Below, in pieces: positions 1 to 5,222 of a DNA stretch of 5,222 nt (position 1 is the first letter of the stretch; each line of letters opens with the position of its first letter). The notes beneath the pieces were generated by a model, which did not search any database, was not told the origin of the DNA, and saw only the letters and a program-made list of their open reading frames with translations. The position numbers and the translations under genes are program-made. The DNA lies in the NCBI GenBank assembly GCA_000436755.1, contig FR887332.1, positions 19,035 through 24,256 of the forward strand. Reading direction: 5' to 3'. This stretch comes from Clostridium sp. CAG:253 (lineage in GTDB: Bacteria > Bacillota > Clostridia > Lachnospirales > Lachnospiraceae).

Positions 1-954
1 GGCACCGTCAACAATAACATACGGATTGTGTGATACAACCTCAAATCTTCCTGACCATCTGCACATCATCAGTGCTTCTTTTACCGATTGTTTGTTTATG
101 AGCCTGAATCCCGATTTATTTAGTAATTTGGCTGCCTCAAGTGCCAGCCTTGCATTATCCAATTGAAAAATTCCCGGCTGTCCGAGTGTAAATTTTTCAT
201 TTTCATATATAAAAGAAGTCCTGTCTACCGAAAATTCGTAAGGTCTTATGTCATCACGCGATACAATGCTAAGATTTGCACTGTGCCGTCTGCATGTATA
301 TTTTAATTCTTCAAGACAGTCCGCCTCCGGTTTCATTGCAACCACCGGAACAGAATTTTTTATAATACCATATTTTTCTTTCGCTATCGCAAGAAGTGTA
401 TCGCCAAGATAACCCATATGATCCATTGAAATAGATGTTATCACGGACAGAACCGGTTTTTCTACTATATTTGTGGCGTCAAGTCTTCCCCCCATACCTG
501 TCTCGACTACTGCTACATCTACCTTCCAGTCGGCAAATACTTTATACGCCATGACTGTCTCTATCTCAAATGCCGTGGGAGTCTTTTTTCCTTCTTTTTT
601 TATCTCTTCCGTTTTTTCAACAAGATATGTGATATTATCTGCCACTTCCTCTTCCGATATATATTCTTTCTGCAATCCGTATATATTTCCGGTAATTTTC
701 TGTATTTTTTCTTTATAGTCAAATAGTGCAGGGGATACATATCTTCCGACTGTATATCCCGACATTGCTAAGATTCCTGCAATAAAATTTCCTACAGAAC
801 CTTTGCCATTTGTTCCTGCAATATGTATTATTCTCGATTTATTCTCCGGATTCCCTATCATATCCGCTAAATATTTTACCTGTTTAAGTGAAAGGTCACT
901 GCCTGCCTCAGCCTGCAGATTCTCTATATAATTTACGGCTTCACTATAATTCAT
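1..954 (-). CDS. folC: Folylpolyglutamate synthase / dihydrofolate synthase, C-terminus cut off by window edge
   Basis: Cytoplasmic Mur-ligase-family enzyme that uses ATP to add glutamate to dihydropteroate and/or tetrahydrofolate. I translated 318 uninterrupted codons; the frame leaves the window just after VDGA, where the family continues with HN. Visible motifs: P-loop GTNGKGS (residues 47-53), SPALFDYKEKI (74-84, usually SPHL...ERI), VETGMGGRLDATN (150-162), SISMDHMGYLG (174-184), IAKEKYGIIK (190-199, with K194 at the position of the carbamylated lysine), GIFQLDNARLALEA (261-274) and WSGRFE (300-305). The N-terminal ATPase domain is complete and the C-terminal domain has only begun; about 100-120 residues should be missing. 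The ATG at 952-954 is chosen because GGAG (961-964) lies 6 bases upstream and the motifs sit at normal distances from it. The gene follows serA on the same strand after 201 bases. Family assignment is firm; one or both activities cannot be told from sequence. Confidence 0.96.
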   Translation of the reverse strand, partial: MNYSEAVNYIENLQAEAGSDLSLKQVKYLADMIGNPENKSRIIHIAGTNGKGSVGNFIAGILAMSGYTVGRYVSPALFDYKEKIQKITGNIYGLQKEYISEEEVADNITYLVEKTEEIKKEGKKTPTAFEIETVMAYKVFADWKVDVAVVETGMGGRLDATNIVEKPVLSVITSISMDHMGYLGDTLLAIAKEKYGIIKNSVPVVAMKPEADCLEELKYTCRRHSANLSIVSRDDIRPYEFSVDRTSFIYENEKFTLGQPGIFQLDNARLALEAAKLLNKSGFRLINKQSVKEALMMCRWSGRFEVVSHNPYVIVDGA

Positions 955-981
955 TTCAGTCTCCGTTCCTGCACATTTTTT

Positions 982-1010
982 ATTATAGAAACAAAACTGT
1001 ATCAGAAACC
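982..1010 (-). promoter_or_regulatory. Possible folC promoter (perfect -10, weak -35)
   Basis: A perfect TATAAT is read on the minus strand at 987-982. It would start transcription near 975, about 20 bases before the folC ATG. The hexamer 17 bases upstream (GGTTTC, 1010-1005) is a poor match to TTGACA and there is no TG extension. In DNA this AT-rich a chance TATAAT is not rare, so the call is tentative. A second TATAAT at 1105-1100 has an even poorer -35 (AAGCAT). Confidence 0.35.
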
Positions 1011-1086
1011 ACGTACCGACAGATATTTGTAATTTTCAAACAAAAACATTAAATATATCAGTACAAAATATTCCAATACAGTTTTG
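992..1086. repeat. 11-bp perfect inverted repeat in the serA-folC gap
   Basis: CAAAACTGTAT at 992-1002 is the exact reverse complement of ATACAGTTTTG at 1076-1086, with 73 bases between the arms. The left arm falls between the -10 and -35 positions of the possible folC promoter. The arms could pair in a transcript running from serA towards folC, or be two sites for one DNA-binding protein. No T-run follows it on the minus strand, so it does not look like a terminator. The rest of the gap (955-1155) is AT-rich and I see no gene in it. Confidence 0.6.
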
Positions 1087-1155
1087 AAACCTAACTTTAA
1101 TTATATAGCCTTCTCCGTTAAAATGCTTTATATTTCCGTTTGTTGTTCTCTAAAA

Positions 1156-2319
1156 TTATTTTACAACTCTTACCTTCAACACTCCATCAATAGCTGAAAG
1201 TTTATCTGCTACTTCTTTTGAAGACTCAGAATCAATATCAAATACACAGTATGCATAATCGCCACGACTCTTATTTGTCATATGTGCTATATTGATGTTT
1301 GCCTCAGAAAATACATTTGTAATGCGGTTAAGCATTGCAGGTACATTTTTATGACAAACTGTTATTCTTCCCTTCGTATCACATACTCCTGCATCACAAT
1401 TAGGATAATTTACAGAATTTATAATATTTCCGTTTTCCATATAATTTCTTATCTCATCTACAGCCATAACTGCACAGTTATCCTCTGATTCTGCTGTTGA
1501 TGCTCCAAGATGTGGTGTAGCGATAACATTTGGCATCTTCATAACTGCAGGATTTGGGAAATCAGTTACATATTTTGCAACTTTTCCTGACTCAAGAGCA
1601 GCTTTCATGTCATCATCATTTACAAGAGTGTCTCTCGCCATATTTAAGATAACAACGCCGTCTTTCATCTGGTCAAACGCTTCTTTGTTTAACATTCCCT
1701 TTGTATCTTCAAGAAGCGGTACGTGAATTGTAATGTAATCACAATTCTTGTAAATCTCCTCATAAGATTTAACTATCTTTACATCTCTTGAAAGAGAAAG
1801 TGCATTGTTTACTGAGAGGAATGGATCTACACCATATACATCCATCTTCATGCGGTTTGCAACATTGGCAACAAGAACACCTATGGCACCAAGACCGATA
1901 ACACCGATTTTCTTGCCCATGAGCTCTGTTCCTGCGAACTGTTTCTTTGCCTTTTCCATATCTTTGCTGATGTTCTCATTGTCAGCATTTTCTTTTGCCC
2001 AGTTGATACCGCCTACAACATCACGAGCTGCAAGAAGCATTCCTGTAACAAAAAGTTCTTTAACACCGTTTGCATTTGCACCCGGTGTATTGAAAACTAC
2101 GATACCTTTATCTGCACATTTGTCGAGGGGAATATTATTTACACCTGCACCTGCTCTTGCAACTGCACAGAGATTGTCAGAAAGCTCCATATCATGCATT
2201 GCCGCACTTCTTACTAAAACTGCGTCTGCTTCTGCGAAATCATCTGTCTTTGTATATTCATCAGTAAGATTATTTAAACCTATATCAGCGATAGGATTAA
2301 GACATGTATACTTAAACAT
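1156..2319 (-). CDS. serA: D-3-phosphoglycerate dehydrogenase, short ACT-domain type
   Basis: Cytoplasmic NAD-dependent enzyme for the first step of serine synthesis: 3-phosphoglycerate to 3-phosphohydroxypyruvate. It has 387 residues (E. coli SerA has about 410). Layout: split substrate domain (about 1-100 and 270-300) with ARAGAGVNNI (54-63) and NTPGANANGVKEL (77-89); Rossmann fold with GLGAIG (142-147) and the NAD-ribose Asp in VDPF (D165); Arg of the active site R229 in NMARD; His H270 in TPHLG; C-terminal ACT domain (about 318-387). H323, N325 and N343 line up with the E. coli serine ligands H344, N346 and N364, so serine feedback is likely. The segment that normally reads DVFxxEP is TDFPNP here, without the canonical catalytic Glu; I recall this as typical of a Clostridia SerA subgroup. 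The ATG overlaps the serC stop by one base, and GAGGAGGAG (2328-2336) lies 8 bases upstream inside serC. The dehydrogenase family is certain, and the serC linkage makes the substrate very likely. Confidence 0.95.
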   Translation of the reverse strand: MFKYTCLNPIADIGLNNLTDEYTKTDDFAEADAVLVRSAAMHDMELSDNLCAVARAGAGVNNIPLDKCADKGIVVFNTPGANANGVKELFVTGMLLAARDVVGGINWAKENADNENISKDMEKAKKQFAGTELMGKKIGVIGLGAIGVLVANVANRMKMDVYGVDPFLSVNNALSLSRDVKIVKSYEEIYKNCDYITIHVPLLEDTKGMLNKEAFDQMKDGVVILNMARDTLVNDDDMKAALESGKVAKYVTDFPNPAVMKMPNVIATPHLGASTAESEDNCAVMAVDEIRNYMENGNIINSVNYPNCDAGVCDTKGRITVCHKNVPAMLNRITNVFSEANINIAHMTNKSRGDYAYCVFDIDSESSKEVADKLSAIDGVLKVRVVK

Positions 2320-3407
2320 TATGCATTCTCCTCCTCAAACTTCTTCATAAATTCAACAAGCTTCTCAACACCTTCTTTTGGCATTGCATTGTAGATACTC
2401 GCTCTCATACCGCCAACTGTACGATGTCCTTTAAGATTTACAAATCCTGCTTTTTCAGCTTCTGCAACAAATTTTGCATCAAGTTCCTTGTCACCTGTCA
2501 CAAATGGAACATTCATAAGAGAACGGTCTTTTGCAACTACTGTACCCTTAAATAACTTGCTTTGGTCAAGGAAATCATAAAGAATCTTTGCTTTTTCTTC
2601 ATTTTTCTTTTTCATTGCTTCAAGTCCGCCCATCTTCTTGAGCCACTTGAATACTTTACCACATATGTAAATTCCATATGCAGGTGGTGTATTGTATAAA
2701 GAATCTGCATCTGCATGTGTCTTATACTGAAGCATTGTAGGTGTTCCCTCTAATACATCTTCTGTTATAAGGTCTTCACGCATGATAACGATAACCACAC
2801 CTGCAGGTCCGATGTTTTTCTGTACTCCACCGTAGATAACTCCATATTTTGTCACATCTACAGGCTCTGATAAAAAGCATGAAGAAACATCAGCTACCAG
2901 TGTCTTGCCTTTTGTATTTGGAAGTTCTTTGTATTTTGTACCATAAATAGTATTGTTCTCACAGATATATACATAATCTGCATCCTCAGAAATTGGCAAA
3001 TCCGAACAGTCTGGAATATACGAGAATGTTTTGTCCTCAGAAGATGCAATCGCATTTGCTTTACCATATTTGCAAGCCTCTTTCCAAGCTTTCTTAGCCC
3101 ACTGACCTGTAATAATATAGTCAGCAACCTTATTTTTCATAAGATTCATAGGTATCATAGCAAACTGCTGCGAAGCACCACCCTGGAGAAACATAACCTT
3201 ATAATTGTCAGGTATGTTCATCAACTCTCTAAGATCCTTTTCTGCTGTTTTGATGATATTGTCATAAACTTTGGAACGGTGGCTCATCTCCATAACCGAC
3301 ATTCCGCTGCCCTGATAATCAAGCATCTCATCTGCAGCTTCTTTTAATACTTCTTCCGGTAATACCGCCGGACCGGCTGAAAAGTTATAAACTCTGTTCA
3401 CTTTCAT
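2319..3407 (-). CDS. serC: Phosphoserine aminotransferase
   Basis: PLP enzyme of the class V aminotransferase fold, the second step of serine synthesis: 3-phosphohydroxypyruvate plus glutamate to O-phosphoserine plus 2-oxoglutarate. From the ATG at 3407 it has 362 residues, the usual length. Motifs: YNFSAGPAVLP (7-17), MSHRS (41-45) for substrate phosphate binding, GGASQQF (76-82) and W103 near the PLP, ADVSS with D173 contacting the pyridine nitrogen, PLP lysine K197 in GGVQKNIGPAG, and GHRTVGGMRASIYN (327-340). The frame stays open 37 codons further upstream (to 3518), but that extension has no family similarity, is Cys/Tyr/Arg rich, and begins upstream of the -10 hexamer of the predicted promoter, so it is rejected. 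A GTG two codons into the gene (3401-3399) is a real alternative start giving 360 residues, because its spacing from the ribosome binding site is better. The gene precedes serA with a one-base overlap and follows ilvB by 132 bases. Confidence 0.97.
   Translation of the reverse strand: MKVNRVYNFSAGPAVLPEEVLKEAADEMLDYQGSGMSVMEMSHRSKVYDNIIKTAEKDLRELMNIPDNYKVMFLQGGASQQFAMIPMNLMKNKVADYIITGQWAKKAWKEACKYGKANAIASSEDKTFSYIPDCSDLPISEDADYVYICENNTIYGTKYKELPNTKGKTLVADVSSCFLSEPVDVTKYGVIYGGVQKNIGPAGVVIVIMREDLITEDVLEGTPTMLQYKTHADADSLYNTPPAYGIYICGKVFKWLKKMGGLEAMKKKNEEKAKILYDFLDQSKLFKGTVVAKDRSLMNVPFVTGDKELDAKFVAEAEKAGFVNLKGHRTVGGMRASIYNAMPKEGVEKLVEFMKKFEEENA
2328..2336 (-). promoter_or_regulatory. serA ribosome binding site inside the serC 3' end
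   Basis: GAGGAGGAG is read on the minus strand and also encodes the last three Glu codons of SerC. It is 8 bases from the serA ATG. The serC stop and serA start form TAATG, an arrangement that favours translational coupling. An out-of-frame ATG (2326-2324) lies between them and opens only a four-codon frame. Confidence 0.85.
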
Positions 3408-3410
3408 GTG

Positions 3411-3419
3411 CCTCCTTCT
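3411..3419 (-). promoter_or_regulatory. serC ribosome binding site, unusually close to the ATG
   Basis: AGAAGGAGG on the minus strand is a near-perfect Shine-Dalgarno sequence. Only 3 bases (CAC) separate it from the ATG at 3407, while the in-frame GTG at 3401 is 9 bases away. It decides against the longer upstream reading and leaves ATG or GTG as the two candidate starts. Confidence 0.85.
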
Positions 3420-3459
3420 GTAATTGGTTACTAATTTGTTATATTTTGTGCTATATCTC

Positions 3460-3482
3460 ATGCCAGAATAAATATCTGACAT
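3460..3482 (-). promoter_or_regulatory. Stem-loop in the serC leader RNA
   Basis: On the minus strand AUGUCAGA (3482-3475) can pair with UCUGGCAU (3467-3460) around a 7-base loop. This gives 8 pairs, one of them a U-G wobble. It would start about 12 bases into the predicted transcript. No T-run follows, so it is not a terminator. It could protect the 5' end of the mRNA or be incidental. I see no T-box or known riboswitch motif in this leader of about 87 bases. Confidence 0.45.
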
Positions 3483-3500
3483 TTTACAACAACATATATT

Positions 3501-3521
3501 ATTGTAAGACTTTATCACAAT
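3501..3521. promoter_or_regulatory. Imperfect 21-bp dyad over the serC promoter, possible operator
   Basis: The plus strand has ATTGTAAGA, then CTT, then TATCACAAT. The 9-base arms are complementary at 7 positions, including five in a row at the outer ends. The dyad covers the -10 hexamer and most of the spacer, where a repressor would block RNA polymerase. The site matches no operator I can name, and AT-rich DNA yields such dyads by chance. Confidence 0.35.
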
Positions 3522-3529
3522 ATAGTCAA
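3501..3529 (-). promoter_or_regulatory. sigma-A-type promoter for serC-serA
   Basis: On the minus strand, TTGACT (3529-3524) and TACAAT (3506-3501) each match the consensus at 5 of 6 positions and are exactly 17 bases apart. Transcription would begin near 3494, leaving a leader of about 87 bases before serC. A perfect TTGACA lies immediately upstream (3535-3530) but has no -10 at proper spacing. This promoter would let serCA be expressed apart from ilvB, though I see no terminator that blocks read-through from ilvB. Confidence 0.75.
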
Positions 3530-3539
3530 TGTCAAAAAA

Positions 3540-5222
3540 TTATATGCCTTTTTCGAGATCCTTTTCGTCAAAGACTTCATCTAATCCCTTACCCGGTGCA
3601 ACCATAGGGAATACTTTGTCATCACTATGTATAATACACTCAATAACAGCAGGTTTTCCCGATGCTATTGCCTCTTTTAACACTGTCTCAACTTCATCCT
3701 GTTTTGTGACACGATAACCTTTTGCTCCCATAGCTTCAGCAAGTTTTACATAGTCAACATTATTGTCAAGGACAGTATGAGAGTATCTCTCACCATAGAA
3801 TAAAGTCTGCCACTGACGAACCATTCCAAGCACACTGTTGTTAAAGATAATCTCAATAACAGGAATATCTTCTCTTACTGCTGTTGCAATCTCATTCATA
3901 TTCATACGGAAACATCCGTCACCTGCGATATTTACCACAACTTTATCCGGATTTCCTGCCTTAGCTCCTATTGCTGCGCCAAGTCCGTATCCCATGGTAC
4001 CAAGTCCGCCTGATGTTATAAGTGTATGCGGTTTCTTGTATTTATAATACTGTGCAGCCCACATCTGATGCTGACCGACTTCTGTTGCGACAATGGCATT
4101 GCCATCTGTTATGTCATAAAGTTTTTCAACGACATACGGTCCCGTGAGCACATCATGATGATAATTCAAAGGAAGTGCATCCTTTCTTGCAAGCACCTTG
4201 TTGAGCCACTCTTTGTGATAAAGCTGCTCAAGTCTTGAATTAAATATATCAAGAACAGACTTAATGTCACCTACAATACTTAAATCAACTTCCACATTTT
4301 TGTTAATTTCTGCCTCGTCAATATCAATCTGAATGATTTTTGCATTCTTGGCAAAGCTCTTTGTATCGGCAGCAACTCTGTCAGAAAATCTCGAGCCGAC
4401 TACCACAAGTGTATCACACTCTGATACGCTTAAATTTGCAGTCTTTGTTCCATGCATTCCAAGCATGCCGACATAATATTCCTCATCACCGCTGAATGCA
4501 CCTTTACCCATAAGTGTATCTGTTACAGGCGCATCAACTTTTTTAACAAAGTCAGCAAGTTCTTTATCCGCATCGGCTATAACTGCTCCTCCGCCGACAA
4601 GAATCATAGGCTTTTCTGATTTTCTCAAAATCTTAATAGCTTCATCTACGGCAGTCTCATCAATCTTGTCTGTCATTCTCGGTATGAGCTTTGGAATTTC
4701 CTTTTCATATTCCGTGACATCACTTGTAGCATTTTTAACTATATCTACAAGTACAGGTCCCGGACGACCTGTTTTAGCTATTTCAAACGCTCTTCTAAGT
4801 GTAGGTGCAAGGTCTTTTACATCTTTTACTATAAAACTGTATTTTGTAATAGGTGTTGTAACCCCCGCTATATCTATCTCCTGAAAAGAATCCTTTCCGA
4901 GAAGTGAAATTCCTACATTACATGTAATAGCAACGATTGGAACCGAATCCATGTAAGCCGTGGCAATACCCGTAACAAGGTTTGTTGCTCCGGGGCCGCT
5001 CGTTGCCATGCACACACCAACTTTTCCTGTTGAGCGGGCATATCCGTCTGCAGCATGCGAAGCTCCCTGCTCATGTGATGTAAGCACATGTCTTATCTCA
5101 TCCTGATGACGATACAATTCATCATAAATATTTAAAATTGCACCACCGGGATAGCCAAATACTGTATCAACACCCTGTTCCTTTAAACACTCTATAACTA
5201 TCTGTGAACCTGTTAACTGCAT
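3540..5222 (-). CDS. ilvB: Acetolactate synthase (acetohydroxyacid synthase), large catalytic subunit
   Basis: Cytoplasmic thiamine-diphosphate, FAD and Mg-dependent enzyme. It joins two pyruvates to acetolactate (valine, leucine) or pyruvate and 2-oxobutyrate to acetohydroxybutyrate (isoleucine). It is 560 residues, a normal full length; the ATG is the last base triplet of the window, so its ribosome binding site and promoter are not visible. Domains: N-terminal ThDP domain (about 1-165) with VFGYPGG (21-27), catalytic Glu E51 in SHEQGASHAADGYAR, SGPGATN (75-81) and F113-Q114; central FAD domain (about 190-325) with MLGMHGT (253-259) and R278; C-terminal ThDP domain with EVGQHQMWAAQ (381-391), the metal-binding GDG...NN motif (434-462) and W471, equivalent to the E. 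coli AHAS II Trp464 linked to 2-oxobutyrate preference. At the position of plant Pro197 (sulfonylurea site) it has G104. No small regulatory subunit (ilvN/ilvH) is in the window; it may lie outside. Conserved W471 and the FAD motif argue against a catabolic AlsS or another ThDP enzyme. Confidence 0.97.
   Translation of the reverse strand: MQLTGSQIVIECLKEQGVDTVFGYPGGAILNIYDELYRHQDEIRHVLTSHEQGASHAADGYARSTGKVGVCMATSGPGATNLVTGIATAYMDSVPIVAITCNVGISLLGKDSFQEIDIAGVTTPITKYSFIVKDVKDLAPTLRRAFEIAKTGRPGPVLVDIVKNATSDVTEYEKEIPKLIPRMTDKIDETAVDEAIKILRKSEKPMILVGGGAVIADADKELADFVKKVDAPVTDTLMGKGAFSGDEEYYVGMLGMHGTKTANLSVSECDTLVVVGSRFSDRVAADTKSFAKNAKIIQIDIDEAEINKNVEVDLSIVGDIKSVLDIFNSRLEQLYHKEWLNKVLARKDALPLNYHHDVLTGPYVVEKLYDITDGNAIVATEVGQHQMWAAQYYKYKKPHTLITSGGLGTMGYGLGAAIGAKAGNPDKVVVNIAGDGCFRMNMNEIATAVREDIPVIEIIFNNSVLGMVRQWQTLFYGERYSHTVLDNNVDYVKLAEAMGAKGYRVTKQDEVETVLKEAIASGKPAVIECIIHSDDKVFPMVAPGKGLDEVFDEKDLEKGI

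Noticed and set aside
1006..1053. 15-codon minus-strand frame beginning ATG TTT TTG in the serA-folC gap
   Set aside because: It has no ribosome binding site, a very short product, and AT-rich composition that matches the surrounding non-coding DNA.
955..1155. Intrinsic terminator after serA
   Set aside because: No GC-rich stem followed by a T-run is visible on the minus strand; the inverted repeat here has a 73-base loop and no T-run.
1805..2350. 181-codon open frame on the plus strand
   Set aside because: It lies opposite serA and the end of serC, has no ribosome binding site I can see and no recognisable motif. It is explained by the codon use of the real genes. The other short plus-strand frames and the minus-strand frame at 2894-3127 are rejected for the same reason.
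3408..3518. 37-codon N-terminal extension of serC starting at an ATG at 3518
   Set aside because: It starts upstream of the -10 hexamer of the predicted promoter, is unlike any SerC N-terminus, and a strong ribosome binding site sits immediately before the start at 3407.
3408..3539. T-box or other serine-sensing riboswitch before serC
   Set aside because: The predicted leader is only about 87 bases, too short for a T-box, and has no T-box consensus, specifier stem or terminator.
3530..3562. Intrinsic terminator after ilvB
   Set aside because: There is a six-T run just past the stop, but the only stem feeding it is A-U pairs with one G-U around a 9-base loop, too weak to support.
1..5222. 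Mobile element, CRISPR array, phage or defence system
   Set aside because: The window is filled by four intact housekeeping biosynthetic genes. No transposase, integrase, tandem repeat array or tRNA was seen.

Overview
The window reads as an ordinary chromosomal stretch from a low-GC Firmicute. Lachnospiraceae or a close Clostridia relative is most likely. This rests on AT-rich intergenic DNA, strong AAGGAGG-type ribosome binding sites, and the style of the proteins. In particular, the short SerA carries ARD and TDFPNP in place of the usual ARG and DVFxxEP, and the acetolactate synthase carries GDGCFRMNMNEIATA. The genus call is inference from recalled family features; no database search was run.

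All four genes are on the minus strand, so they read from right to left. At the right edge is a complete ilvB (3540-5222), the large catalytic subunit of acetolactate synthase. A 132-base gap (3408-3539) follows. It holds a good sigma-A-type promoter, an overlapping dyad and a short leader stem-loop. Then come serC (2319-3407) and serA (1156-2319), which share one base (TAATG) and are almost certainly translated together. A 201-base AT-rich gap (955-1155) has an 11-bp inverted repeat, a possible weak promoter and no convincing terminator. Last is folC (1-954), cut off by the left edge after 318 codons.

Together the genes cover linked amino-acid and one-carbon metabolism. SerA oxidises 3-phosphoglycerate and SerC transaminates the product, making phosphoserine. 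IlvB starts valine, leucine and isoleucine synthesis from pyruvate. FolC makes and polyglutamylates folate, the carrier that accepts the one-carbon unit released from serine. The ACT domain of SerA keeps the residues that bind serine in the E. coli enzyme, so feedback inhibition is likely.

I found no mobile element, CRISPR array, RNA gene, defence locus or novel system. The points worth a second look are modest: the apparent absence of the canonical catalytic Glu in SerA, the unusual ribosome-binding-site geometry at the serC start, and the regulatory DNA before serC and folC.
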